A stretch of 52,900 nucleotides of DNA from Bacillota bacterium (GTDB taxonomy: Bacteria; Bacillota; UBA4882; UBA10575). Made by a program: the position numbers and the translations under genes. Location: assembly GCA_012727425.1 (NCBI GenBank), contig JAAYHQ010000023.1, positions 1-52,900 on the forward strand. Reading direction: 5' to 3'. The notes below the pieces were generated by a model. That model searched no databases. It was not told the origin of the DNA and saw only the letters and a program-made list of their open reading frames with translations. This document shows positions 8,988 to 17,153 of this stretch, in pieces. Position 1 is the first letter of the stretch; every line of letters begins with the position of its first letter.

Positions 8988-10031
8988 TTACGGCCAAATT
9001 CCCAGCTCGGTCAGGCCGGTTGTTTCAGGCAGGCCAAAGAGGAGGTTCATATTTTGGATGGCCTGACCGGCAGCCCCTTTGACCAGGTTATCGAGGGCGG
9101 AAAGAACAATGATCTGACCGGTTCGTTCGTCCACCCGGACGCCGAGGTGACAGCGGTTGGAGCCAAAAACTGCTTTGGTATGGGGAAGCGCGGTCTCCGG
9201 GAGGACAACCACCATCGGTTCCTCTGCGTAGAAATCCTGGAAGACGCGGGTGAGGTCTTCCGTGGTGGCACCGGGTTTTCCCGCCAGGTGTAAAGTGATC
9301 AGGATTCCCCGCGGCATGGGCACCAGATGCGGGGTGAAGGAGACTTTGAACTCTTTTTTCCCCAGTTGTTCCGCATAGACTTCCACTTCGGGAATATGCC
9401 GGTGGTAAGGCAGGCCGTAGGCGCGGAAATCGCCGGTGACTTCCGCAAAATGCAGATCCGGGCGGGGAGAGCGTCCGGCCCCAGAAACCCCCGATTTGCC
9501 GTCGGCGATGATCAAGGGCGAGGCCAGTAGATCATGGACGAGCAAGGGAGCGACGCCGAGTAAGATCCCGGTAGGGTAACAACCGGGATTACCGACCAAG
9601 CGGGCTCCGCGGAGCGCGGCGCGGTTGATCTCCGGCAGGCCGTAGACGGCTTCGGCCAGCAATTCGGGGGCCGGATGGGGGATTTTGTACCAGGCTTCGT
9701 ACAGGGCCGGGTCTTTAAACCGGAAATCAGCCCCCAGGTCGATGACTTTCACGCCTGCGGCTAAGAAATCCGGGGCCAGTTTGGCGGCAACACCATGGGG
9801 GACGGCCAAAAAGACCAGGTCGCATTCGTACAAGCGGGGATCTTCCATGCCCAGAACGGGCGTTTTGCCCAGGACGGTGCCGTGCAAAGCTGGGAAAAGC
9901 TCCCAGGCTTGCCGGCCGGCCTGTGAACGGGAGGCCAGGGCGTGGATGGTTACCTCCGGATGTTTATGGAGCAGACGGATCAATTCGCCGCCGGTATAAC
10001 CATTGGCGCCGACAATGCCGACTTTAAACAT
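8988..10031 (-). CDS. argC: N-acetyl-gamma-glutamyl-phosphate reductase
   Basis: This 347-residue NADPH-dependent enzyme reduces N-acetylglutamyl phosphate to the semialdehyde. The N-terminus carries the Rossmann motif GIVGANGYTGGELIRLL and the middle carries the catalytic cysteine in LVGNPGCYPTGILLG. The ATG follows a GGGAGGGG site. It is the promoter-proximal gene of argC-argJ-argB-argD, the order often seen in Bacillota. Expression is likely controlled by the promoter at 10073-10101 and possibly by ArgR. Confidence 0.97.
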   Translation of the reverse strand: MFKVGIVGANGYTGGELIRLLHKHPEVTIHALASRSQAGRQAWELFPALHGTVLGKTPVLGMEDPRLYECDLVFLAVPHGVAAKLAPDFLAAGVKVIDLGADFRFKDPALYEAWYKIPHPAPELLAEAVYGLPEINRAALRGARLVGNPGCYPTGILLGVAPLLVHDLLASPLIIADGKSGVSGAGRSPRPDLHFAEVTGDFRAYGLPYHRHIPEVEVYAEQLGKKEFKVSFTPHLVPMPRGILITLHLAGKPGATTEDLTRVFQDFYAEEPMVVVLPETALPHTKAVFGSNRCHLGVRVDERTGQIIVLSALDNLVKGAAGQAIQNMNLLFGLPETTGLTELGIWP

Positions 10032-10072
10032 GCTCTCCCCTCCCAGTAGTTTCCGGAATGTTGTTGTTCTTA

Positions 10073-10101
10073 ATTATAACCGACGCGGGCCCGGTTGGCA
10101 A
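10073..10101 (-). promoter_or_regulatory. arg operon promoter
   Basis: On the minus strand, TTGCCA (10096-10101) and a perfect TATAAT (10073-10078) are separated by 17 bp, about 40 bp upstream of argC. This is the best sigma-A match in the window. The 10032-10345 gene-free stretch holds this promoter, the adjacent AT-rich operator candidate and the foldase terminator. Confidence 0.72.
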
Positions 10102-10116
10102 TGATAAAAATACATT
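10100..10116. promoter_or_regulatory. Candidate ARG box (ArgR operator)
   Basis: The 17-bp AATGATAAAAATACATT sits against the -35 element of the arg promoter. Its arms AATG and CATT are symmetric, and it resembles ArgR/AhrC operators with one base deleted in the left half. A further AT-rich stretch lies beyond it (10117-10135) and could be a second box. The location is right; the match is imperfect. Confidence 0.35.
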
Positions 10117-10234
10117 ATTTACGTATAAATATGTTAAACTTCCTTTGCGGATGACCACGGTTGCGGTTTTTGCTTGGGGTTGGGCGTAAAATTTATAAAC
10201 GGAGGGACAGGGGCTGTACTGGGGTGAAAAGAGG

Positions 10235-10281
10235 AAAACAAAAAGTTGGAGGAAGGTCGCTTCACTCCAACTTTTGTTTTG
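10235..10281 (-). terminator. Terminator of the foldase gene
   Basis: An 11-bp stem (10241-10251 with 10265-10275) with a 13-base loop lies about 65 bp beyond the stop codon of the peptidyl-prolyl isomerase gene. A/T runs on both sides could let it work in both directions. It separates the foldase transcript from the arg promoter. Confidence 0.65.
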
Positions 10282-10345
10282 CTGCCGGGTAGCCGGGGCG
10301 CTTCTTGGCCCAAGGGGCCGATTACCCCGCGGGGCAGGACGCAAT

Positions 10346-11254
10346 TTACGGTGCTGTGGATAAAAAGTTTTTAATCTCGTAATCCGCGGAGACCTCTTGT
10401 AACCAGGGGTTGTATTCCTGCTGCAGTTTTTGGTTGAATAAATACTCTTTAATATCGGCTTTGCTCTTTTCGTAATCCGGCGCGGCCGCTTCACGCTTTT
10501 CTTCCACTTTAATCAGGTGGTAGCCGTATTCCGTTTTGACTGGAGCGCTGACTTCACCCACCGGTAAGGAGAAAGCAGCCTTTTCAAATTCCGGGGTCAT
10601 GTCACCGCGGTTGAAGAAGCCAAGCTGACCGCCGTTGTTTTTGGTGGAATCATCGAGCGAGTATTCCTTAGCCAGGGCGGCGAAGTCCTCCCCCTTGGCC
10701 AGTTTATCCTTGATCTCCTGGGCCTCTTTTTCAGTGGCGACCAGGATATGGCGGGCTTTGACCTGTTCCTCCTGGGCAAAGTCTTCCTTGTTCTCTTCGA
10801 AGAAGGCCTTCATTTCTTCTTCGGTCACCTCGATCCGGGGGCTCAGCAGTTTTTTGATCTTCAACGTGCTGGTTAAGTTTGCTTTGACTTGGGCCAGGGA
10901 AGTACCGCTCATCGCCATGAGCTGGGTAAAGTTTTCTTCACCCCCGTAGTAGTCGTAGTACTCCGCCAGCGCTTGTTCGATCTCCGCTTCCGAAATGGTG
11001 ATCTTCTGTTTCTTGGCTTCCAAGTCAATGATCTTCTGGGCGATCAAAAGGTTCAAACCCTGCTGCCCGGCCTGTTCCAGTAGCAACTGGTACAACTCGT
11101 CTTTGGTGATCTTTTCCCCGTTAACTGTGGCCACCACATTGCTACCGGAACCGGCTGCCAGCTGGCGAAAGCCGAGGAATACCCCAGAGATCAGGCTGAT
11201 GATGATCAGAATAATAACGGCTTTTTGCTTTGTTGCTCGTTTCCGTAAGCTCAT
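10346..11254 (-). CDS. PrsA/SurA-type foldase, parvulin peptidyl-prolyl isomerase
   Basis: The 302-residue protein has an N-terminal membrane anchor (about residues 11-30, no lipobox cysteine), a SurA-N-like helical chaperone region starting at VATVNGEKITKDEL, and a parvulin domain at about residues 165-255 (VKARHILVATEKEAQEI, GGQLGFFNRGDMTPEFE, VKTEYGYHLIKVE). It would assist folding of exported proteins on the outer face of the inner membrane. In monoderm relatives the equivalent PrsA is a lipoprotein; here a transmembrane anchor in a probable diderm makes a periplasmic SurA/PpiD-like job possible. The ATG is preceded by AAGGAG at rather long spacing. Confidence 0.9.
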   Translation of the reverse strand: MSLRKRATKQKAVIILIIISLISGVFLGFRQLAAGSGSNVVATVNGEKITKDELYQLLLEQAGQQGLNLLIAQKIIDLEAKKQKITISEAEIEQALAEYYDYYGGEENFTQLMAMSGTSLAQVKANLTSTLKIKKLLSPRIEVTEEEMKAFFEENKEDFAQEEQVKARHILVATEKEAQEIKDKLAKGEDFAALAKEYSLDDSTKNNGGQLGFFNRGDMTPEFEKAAFSLPVGEVSAPVKTEYGYHLIKVEEKREAAAPDYEKSKADIKEYLFNQKLQQEYNPWLQEVSADYEIKNFLSTAP

Positions 11255-11346
11255 TGTTGCTTTTCACACTCCTTCAACTTGTTACGGGTAGTTTACCAGA
11301 TCAAGATGTCCGTTGTGTGTCAAAATGCAAATTGTGATTGGTGGTG

Positions 11347-12816
11347 TCACGGCGGTGCGGGCTGTCTTTTTAGGGCTAAAGTAAAAGTGGTTCCTTGAGG
11401 CGAAGTGCTTTTCAGGTAGAGGTCGCCGCCGAGAGCTTGGGCCATTATTTTACTGAAGGGCAGCCCCAGCCCGACGCCCCGGACCCGGTCTTTTTTTGCA
11501 CGGCCGCGGAAGAAACGTTCGAAGATCAACTCCTGTTCGGAGGGGGGGATGCCGGGGCCGTTGTCGGCAACATCGATCCGGATTTCGTCGGCGGTGGCAT
11601 ATAGGGCCACTTCGATCTTTCCCTCCGTGGGTCTGGCCTGTTGTACTGCCTGTTGCGCGTTGTTAAAAAGGTTATAAAGGATCTGGCGGAGGCGGAGCGG
11701 GTCGGTGGCAATCCGGAGCTTCTCCGGGGGGAGGTGGACGGCGATTTTGATCCGCTCAGTTTCCGGCCCTCCTGCCTCCGGCCGTCCCTCTTCCTGCCCC
11801 AGTAACCATTGGGCGACGATCTCCTGGACCAAAGTGTTGAGCGGGCAAAGGGTCTTTTGGACCCGGAGTTCACCGGTGATGAAGGCGTTGAAATCCAGGA
11901 GATCGGCGATCATCTTTTGCAAGCGGGTGGTTTCTTTCAGGGCGAGCGTTAGGAACTCTTGGGCTTCGGCCCCGGTGACCACTTGGTCCCTGACTGCTTG
12001 TAAAAGGCCGCTGATCGCCGCCACCGGGGTCTTCAACTCGTGGGTGACCCCGGCCAGCAGTTCGGTCCGGAGGGCTTCCAACTGGCGTAAGCGGGCGGCC
12101 ATATGGTTAAAGGCCTGGATTAATTCGTAGATCTCGTTTTCCCGCACCTTTGGGTCGAGCGCCAATTGGTAGCCGGCTTCAACCAGTTGCCGGGCGGCGG
12201 CCGCCACCTTCTGGAGGGGTTTGGTCAGCCGGCGGGTGAGCAGATAGATGACGCCCCACCCCAACACCGCCAGACTGCCCAGCATGAAGAATAAGAAATC
12301 CAGCTCTTCGGGGCTGGTGCTGATCTGACGGTGGGGGGCGATCACGTAGACGACACCGAGCCACTGCTCTTCCGCTTTGATGGTTTGTTTCAGGATGTAG
12401 AAGCGGCCTTGGGACCCGATGCGCAGTTGCTGGAGACCTTCTTCCTGGTAGGACGGGATGGTGATTTGCTGCAGAAGCGCAAGGGGCGGGTGGCTTGGTG
12501 TACTGTAAACAATGCGGTTTTCCGGAGTGACGATGAAGAGGAAGAGACCGGTGTCCAGACCGAGCAAACGCCGGCTGCGTTCAATTTCTCCGGTTAAGTT
12601 GCGGTCAATCCGTAAAGCCCCGCCGGGGCCGGCGACCCGCTCCGCCGTCCCGGCGGCCAAAGCTTTTAAACCGGCGAGGTGCCGTTGGACGGCGGAGCGC
12701 CGGAGCCAGTAGGTGGTTAGGACGCCGATGAGGAGGAGGCCGACCACGAGGGTGATCAGGTAACGGGTTGTCCAGTAGCGGAGCAGCGGTTGGCGTTTGG
12801 AGTTACCGGTAGACAC
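11347..12816 (-). CDS. Sensor histidine kinase
   Basis: This 489-residue membrane kinase has helix 1 near residues 17-37, an external sensor region of about 135 residues, helix 2 near 172-193, a HAMP linker, then a HisKA domain with the phosphorylated histidine H259 in VTHELKTPV. The ATP-binding domain follows, with NLFNNAQQA (N box), DNGPGIP (G1) and GVGLGLPFSK (G2). The start is GTG and overlaps the end of the upstream response regulator gene by 14 bp, so the two are co-translated partners. The signal is unknown; its position next to a foldase gene hints at envelope stress but that is inference. Confidence 0.94.
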   Translation of the reverse strand: MSTGNSKRQPLLRYWTTRYLITLVVGLLLIGVLTTYWLRRSAVQRHLAGLKALAAGTAERVAGPGGALRIDRNLTGEIERSRRLLGLDTGLFLFIVTPENRIVYSTPSHPPLALLQQITIPSYQEEGLQQLRIGSQGRFYILKQTIKAEEQWLGVVYVIAPHRQISTSPEELDFLFFMLGSLAVLGWGVIYLLTRRLTKPLQKVAAAARQLVEAGYQLALDPKVRENEIYELIQAFNHMAARLRQLEALRTELLAGVTHELKTPVAAISGLLQAVRDQVVTGAEAQEFLTLALKETTRLQKMIADLLDFNAFITGELRVQKTLCPLNTLVQEIVAQWLLGQEEGRPEAGGPETERIKIAVHLPPEKLRIATDPLRLRQILYNLFNNAQQAVQQARPTEGKIEVALYATADEIRIDVADNGPGIPPSEQELIFERFFRGRAKKDRVRGVGLGLPFSKIMAQALGGDLYLKSTSPQGTTFTLALKRQPAPP

Positions 12817-13489
12817 AGAACTGATACCCCACTCCCCGCAAAGTCTTTACTTCCCCTTCGGTTTTCGGCCAGTTCTGGAGGGCTTTGCGGATTCGTTTGA
12901 TTGCCAGGTCGACTGCCCGGTCACTGCCTTCATAATCCAGGCCCCAGACTTCTTCGATCAGCTGTTCGCGCCGGAAGGCCTGGTTGGGATGGCGGGCCAG
13001 AAAGAGGAGGAGGGCCAGATCCCGCGGGATGAAGGAGAGCTCGGTTCCGTGTAAAGTGACGGTCCGGGCGGCAAAGTCGATCTTCAAGCTTCCGTACTGC
13101 CGGGTTTCGGCGTGCTCCCAGATCTGGGGGGGACGGCGCAAAACCGCGTTCACCCGGGCGACTACTTCTTCGGCGTTGAAGGGTTTGGTGATGTAATCGT
13201 CGGCACCCCGGTTGAGGCCGGCCAGTTTTTCCTTGGTTTGCCCCAACGCGGTGAGGATAATCACCGGACAGGAACTACGCCGGCGGATCTCCTGGAGAAT
13301 GCTCCAGCCATCCCGCCCCGGGAGCATCAGGTCGAGGAGGACCAGGTCCGGTTGGATGGTGGTGAATTGGCGGATGGCCTCATCCCCGTCAAAGGCCGTT
13401 TCAACCTGGTAACCGGCTTTGGTCAGGTAGGCCTGCAGGACACGGGCGATTGCGGTTTCATCTTCAACGACCAAGATTTTTTTCCCCAC
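12803..13489 (-). CDS. OmpR/PhoB-family response regulator
   Basis: The 228-residue protein has a receiver domain with acidic residues in VVEDE, phospho-acceptor D53 in LVLLDLMLPGRDG, the switch threonine in ILTALG and the lysine in ITKPFNAEE. A C-terminal winged-helix DNA-binding domain follows (LSFIPRDLALLLFLARHP, LIEEVWGLDYEGSDRAVD, TLRGVGYQF). The start is GTG, preceded by GGAGGAGG. It is the first gene of a two-gene operon with the histidine kinase and probably acts on envelope genes and on its own promoter. Confidence 0.95.
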   Translation of the reverse strand: MGKKILVVEDETAIARVLQAYLTKAGYQVETAFDGDEAIRQFTTIQPDLVLLDLMLPGRDGWSILQEIRRRSSCPVIILTALGQTKEKLAGLNRGADDYITKPFNAEEVVARVNAVLRRPPQIWEHAETRQYGSLKIDFAARTVTLHGTELSFIPRDLALLLFLARHPNQAFRREQLIEEVWGLDYEGSDRAVDLAIKRIRKALQNWPKTEGEVKTLRGVGYQFCVYR

Positions 13490-13699
13490 CGGCCTCCTCC
13501 TTTCGGCGACCGCTTTTCCGCTTCTCCCTTCATCCTAACCCAAGTAAATCCGGATCATACTATCCATCATCCTGAACCGGTGCGGACCGGCGTGGCGCAG
13601 ACGTGGACCGCACGGGTCAAGCCGGCACGCCGCCAACCGAACGACGGTTGAGGCCGGGAATGCGGAACGACGACGCGGCTAGAGCGGATTTCCTATCTC

Positions 13700-14305
13700 C
13701 TAGTCAAAACCCTCCGCCACGCATTTTTTAAACTCGTCAAGGGTTATGGGTTGGCCGGCTTTTTCTTCTTTTAACCGGTGGTAACGGCCGGGATCCAGGG
13801 GGAAGTGCAGCGCATTACGGTGCCGGAGCCAGCTCTCCTCCAAATAGGGGAGGAGGTAGACGGCTACGGCGACTTTGGCTTTGACCATAAAACAGGCGGT
13901 GTGAAAGGCGGACCGCCGCCGGCAGAAGGGACTGATGCGCAATTCGTCGCTGCCGTGGCGGTGAAAGACCAGGGGGTAGATGGCAGATTCCACCGGCTGG
14001 TGGGGGGCCGCCTTTCCGGAGGGGAAGGTGCTGCTTTGCCGGTAGGGACAAAGGGCGGCCGGACGCAAACAGTAAATGGTCCCGTGGGGGGTTAGGATCG
14101 GTTCCACGGCCGGTGTCCAGTGGGCACCGGTTTTCTGGAGCCACTCCAGTTCGCCCGGGAGGAGACAGGTTGGGGGAAAAAATCCGCCTTCGAACGCCAA
14201 CGAGCCGTCGCAACCATGACAGAGGTCCTTCCGGGCCGCGTTGGGAAAGGCTTGAAAAAAATCCACAAAGTGCCGGTGACCGACGGCGGTAAAAGTGTTG
14301 TTCAT
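13700..14305 (-). CDS. Cysteine-rich protein, possibly YkgJ-like cluster-binding
   Basis: I do not recognise this gene with certainty. The product of about 201 residues carries eight cysteines, including CHGCDGS, PPTC, YCLRPAALCPYR, SPFCRRRSAF and TACF. The layout, with a paired CxxC and a later C-x-x-R-P segment, recalls YkgJ-family proteins that bind an iron-sulphur or zinc site. No membrane helix or signal peptide is seen. The start at 14305 is preferred because AAGGA lies 8 bases upstream; an ATG at 14314 has no space for a ribosome site. It is divergent from two ferritin-like genes and may share a control region with them. Confidence 0.75.
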   Translation of the reverse strand: MNNTFTAVGHRHFVDFFQAFPNAARKDLCHGCDGSLAFEGGFFPPTCLLPGELEWLQKTGAHWTPAVEPILTPHGTIYCLRPAALCPYRQSSTFPSGKAAPHQPVESAIYPLVFHRHGSDELRISPFCRRRSAFHTACFMVKAKVAVAVYLLPYLEESWLRHRNALHFPLDPGRYHRLKEEKAGQPITLDEFKKCVAEGFD

Positions 14306-14341
14306 CCGACCCATCCTTCTTCTCTTTTTCAGGCGGGGCCT

Positions 14342-14365
14342 GTAACCCATTATATGTCCGGTTAC
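14342..14365 (-). promoter_or_regulatory. Palindrome over a -10 element, possible operator
   Basis: GTAACC (14342-14347) and GGTTAC (14360-14365) form an inverted repeat with 12 bp between them. On the minus strand the centre contains a perfect TATAAT (14349-14354), with TTAACG 18 bp upstream as a weak -35. A repressor dimer bound here would cover the promoter of the Cys-rich gene. It lies in the divergent region facing the ferritin-like genes. Confidence 0.42.
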
Positions 14366-14454
14366 GGGTGGGCGTTAAAAGGAAACAAGAGGGGGAAACA
14401 ATCAAGGTCCGGGAGGGAACAATCATGGTAGGAACTGCTTGATGGAGGGCTTTT

Positions 14455-14919
14455 ATGGAGCGGGAAGATTTATTGCTTAAGTTAAACTGGTTTTACAGTT
14501 TGGAAGAAAGCCAGGTTGAGCTTTACCTTGCCCAAAGCAAAAAGTTCAAAGGGACCTATGAAAGCATCGTTTTTGAGCGGACAGCCTTAGTCGAGCAACA
14601 ACATGCTGACCGTTTGGCGGCGGTCATCCGGGCGTTGGGCGGCGAACCCCACCGGCTCGGGGATGTGCTCTCCCCGCTGTTTGGCGGTTTCCTCGGTAAA
14701 ACTCTGGCCTTTACGGGGTTGAAAAAGACTTTGCAGGGGAATATCAGGATTGAAAACAAGGCGATGGCAGACTATGTTGCGCTGTTGAAGCGGGTGGGCG
14801 CGGCGTTTGGGCCCGAGCTCCAAACCGTGCTCCAGCATAATCTGGTGGATGAAGATGTGCATACCGCCTGGTTTGCCCGGCGCCTGGCCGACTATGAGTT
14901 GTTGGATCTGGAAGATTGA
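14455..14919 (+). CDS. Ferritin-like di-iron protein
   Basis: The 154-residue all-helical protein has the spacing of a four-helix di-iron site: E22, E47-x-x-H50, E100 and E133-x-x-H136. This matches the ferritin/rubrerythrin/COQ7-like superfamily, with a short glycine/hydrophobic hinge (LSPLFGGFLGKTLAFTG) between helices 2 and 3 as in COQ7-like proteins. Members store iron, reduce peroxide or hydroxylate substrates; which applies is unknown. GGAGGG precedes the ATG. It is followed 132 bp later by a second ferritin-like gene and divergent from a Cys-rich protein, suggesting an iron or oxidative-stress unit. Confidence 0.82.
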   Translation: MEREDLLLKLNWFYSLEESQVELYLAQSKKFKGTYESIVFERTALVEQQHADRLAAVIRALGGEPHRLGDVLSPLFGGFLGKTLAFTGLKKTLQGNIRIENKAMADYVALLKRVGAAFGPELQTVLQHNLVDEDVHTAWFARRLADYELLDLED

Positions 14920-14930
14920 TGGGGTGTCCG

Positions 14931-14963
14931 GGTGAACTCAGTTCGAGTTGTTCACCGGGTTTT
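14931..14963 (+). terminator. Weak hairpin between the two ferritin-like genes
   Basis: A 7-bp stem (14931-14937 with 14950-14956) and 12-base loop are followed by GGGTTTTG, just after the first ferritin-like gene. The T run is poor. It could trim or attenuate transcription into the second gene rather than stop it. Confidence 0.3.
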
Positions 14964-15051
14964 GTGCGCAGGCTTATATGTTCCGAATAGCGCCAGCCGG
15001 AACGACTATCTGGAAAAAACCCGCATATATTTAGCACAGGAGGTGGTGTCG

Positions 15052-15591
15052 ATGGGCGAACGGCCGTCCACGGTCAGGAAGAATTATACCTTACCGGTGC
15101 CCTATCCTGTGCCTCAAGTGGTAGCGCCCAATGCTTTCTATGCCCGGTTGCTTTTGGAGGACTATGCGGGAATGGCCAGTGAGTTGACGGCGATTCATCA
15201 GTATTTATACCATCACTACTATTTTGAAAAGGAATTGAGTGCAATGGTCCGGAGCATCGCCATTGTGGAAATGAAACATCTGGAACTGCTGGCGGAGACC
15301 ATTTTGTTACTGGGTGAGGCCCCTGAGTACCGCACCCTCAGTCATAACTTTCCCGCTTACTGGAATGCTTCCTACGTTTATTACGGCAAGGACCTCTGTG
15401 ACCGCCTGGCGGCGGACATCGCGGCGGAGCAGGAAGCCATCTGCAACTACCGCCGGCACCAGGAATTGATTGCCGATCCCCATATTCGGGAGTTGCTTGC
15501 CCGGATCATAATGGACGAGGAGCACCATTTGAAACTGTTTAAACAGGCGATGCACCGGTATTGCCCGGGGTGGAGCGAAACGCAAGACTAA
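15052..15591 (+). CDS. Ferritin-like domain protein
   Basis: The 179-residue product has a second, complete di-iron set: E44, E73-x-x-H76, E126 and E156-x-x-H159, in motifs SELTAIHQYLYH, VEMKHLELLAE, AAEQEAI and DEEHHLKLF. It begins with a proline/tyrosine-rich tail (YTLPVPYPVPQVV) and resembles the ferritin-like/Mn-catalase-like proteins common in spore-forming Bacillota. The start at 15052 is chosen because AGGAGGTGG lies just upstream; the open frame extends 40 codons further but through sequence without a ribosome site. It probably works with the preceding ferritin-like gene in iron or peroxide handling. Confidence 0.85.
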   Translation: MGERPSTVRKNYTLPVPYPVPQVVAPNAFYARLLLEDYAGMASELTAIHQYLYHHYYFEKELSAMVRSIAIVEMKHLELLAETILLLGEAPEYRTLSHNFPAYWNASYVYYGKDLCDRLAADIAAEQEAICNYRRHQELIADPHIRELLARIIMDEEHHLKLFKQAMHRYCPGWSETQD

Positions 15592-15635
15592 AAATTAGGC
15601 TTCTTGCTTAAGCCGCCGTTTGCCGGCTGTCGGTG

Positions 15636-15659
15636 AAGGTCCCTTTGGGGACCTTTTTG
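15636..15659. terminator. Bidirectional terminator between convergent genes
   Basis: An 8-bp stem (15636-15643 with 15648-15655) and a 4-base loop are followed by TTTTT on the plus strand. It lies between the ferritin-like gene and the convergent MATE transporter gene. Confidence 0.8.
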
Positions 15660-15661
15660 TT

Positions 15662-17011
15662 TTATTCTTCCGTAATTTGAATCAGGGAACGCCGTCGCCA
15701 GCGGCCGGACAGAAAGTAGCCGAACCCGAGTAAGGCACCGACCGTCCAGGCAACGGGGATTCCCCACCAGATCCCGTTGGTGCCCAGCCTTCTGGCGAGC
15801 AAGGCGGCGACGGGGACCCGGATCAGCCAAAGTGAGAAGACGGAGAAAAACATGGGGATTAGGGTGTCGCCGGCGCCTCTGAGGACCCCATTGGTGATGA
15901 ACATCCAAGCAAAAACGGGGTAAAAGGAGCCGACAATAACCAGGTAACTGGCGCCAATGGCGATTACTTCGGGGTCGGTGTTGAAGAGGGCAATCAACTC
16001 CGGACCGAACAGGGCAACGGTCAGCGTGGTGGCCAGGGCGATCGCAATGGCCATGCCCAGGGTGCTGAGGTACCCTCTTTTGACCCGCTCCGGTTTACCG
16101 GCTCCCAGGTTTTGCCCGACAAAAGAGGAGAGGGCGGCGGAGAGGTTCATCGCCGGCATGGAGGCGAAGGAATCGATCCGGCCGGCGGCGGTATAGGCGG
16201 CGACGGCGGCCGTTCCGAAATTGAAATTATTGACGATGCGGGAAAGAGCCATCATGCCGGTGGCCACCAGCATCTGCTGGACGCCGGTGGGCAGACCAAT
16301 CTTTACGGTGGTGAAGAAGATGGTCCGGTCAAAGGTCATCTTCTTTAAATCAAAACGAAAAAGCGCAAAGCGGCGGGCGAGATAAAGCTGGCCCAAAAGG
16401 AAGGAGACGGCCTGGGCGATCACGGTAGCCCAAGCCGCTCCGGCCACCCCCCAACCAAAAGCAAGGATAAACACCAGATCCAAAACGATGTTGAGCAGAG
16501 TGGAGAGGATCAGAAAATAGAGGGGGGTTTTGGAGTTGCCCAACCCCCGGAGGACCGCACTGATGGTATTAAACCCGAAGGTGAAGATGAGCCCGGCAAT
16601 GATAATTTGGAGATAGGTTTGGGCAAGGGGAAAGATTTCCGCCGGGGTCTTGAGTAATTTCAACAGGGGCTTGCTGGTGACGAGGCCCAGCAGGGTGAAG
16701 ACAAGGGCCGCCACAAAAAGAAAGATATAGGTGGTATCAATGGCCTTTTTGACCTGGTCGAGGCGGCGGGCCCCATAAAACTGGGCGATTAACACGGTTG
16801 ACCCCATGGTGAGGCCGATAATGAGCGAAACCAGGAGAAAGATCAGGGGAAAACTGGCCCCCACGGCGGCCAGGGCTGCTTTGCCCAGGGTATTGCCAAC
16901 AATAATACTGTCCACGGTGTTGTAGAGTTGCTGAAAGATATTACCGATTAACATCGGGAGGGCAAAAGCGAAGATGAGTCTGCCTTCCCGGCCCCGGGTG
17001 AGATCTTGCAT
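15662..17011 (-). CDS. MATE-family multidrug efflux transporter
   Basis: This 449-residue protein has about 12 membrane helices in two similar halves. It carries MATE signatures such as LPMLIGNIFQQLYNTVDSII in helix 1, LAAVGASFPL in the first loop, and the corresponding second-half segment LVATGMMALSRIVNNF. It would expel cationic drugs or toxins using a sodium or proton gradient. The start MQDLTRG at 17011 is preferred, with GAGGAG about 10 bases upstream; the frame extends 21 codons further without support. The substrate is unknown. Confidence 0.93.
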   Translation of the reverse strand: MQDLTRGREGRLIFAFALPMLIGNIFQQLYNTVDSIIVGNTLGKAALAAVGASFPLIFLLVSLIIGLTMGSTVLIAQFYGARRLDQVKKAIDTTYIFLFVAALVFTLLGLVTSKPLLKLLKTPAEIFPLAQTYLQIIIAGLIFTFGFNTISAVLRGLGNSKTPLYFLILSTLLNIVLDLVFILAFGWGVAGAAWATVIAQAVSFLLGQLYLARRFALFRFDLKKMTFDRTIFFTTVKIGLPTGVQQMLVATGMMALSRIVNNFNFGTAAVAAYTAAGRIDSFASMPAMNLSAALSSFVGQNLGAGKPERVKRGYLSTLGMAIAIALATTLTVALFGPELIALFNTDPEVIAIGASYLVIVGSFYPVFAWMFITNGVLRGAGDTLIPMFFSVFSLWLIRVPVAALLARRLGTNGIWWGIPVAWTVGALLGFGYFLSGRWRRRSLIQITEE

Positions 17012-17045
17012 CGGCTTTTCGCTCCTCTTGGGTATAGATGATAGT

Positions 17046-17074
17046 ATTGTTCCACAGATGAGGGTTAAAGTCAA
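17046..17074 (-). promoter_or_regulatory. Possible promoter of the MATE gene
   Basis: On the minus strand, TTGACT (17069-17074), a 17-bp spacer and AACAAT (17046-17051) lie about 35-65 bp upstream of the MATE start. The -35 is good and the -10 moderate. Confidence 0.42.
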
Positions 17075-17153
17075 GCAAGTTGGACCGGTGGCGACTGCTT
17101 GTACGGATGGCGGCCGGTTGCCGCGCGCCTGTTTTTGCCTTTACCTCCGGTTT

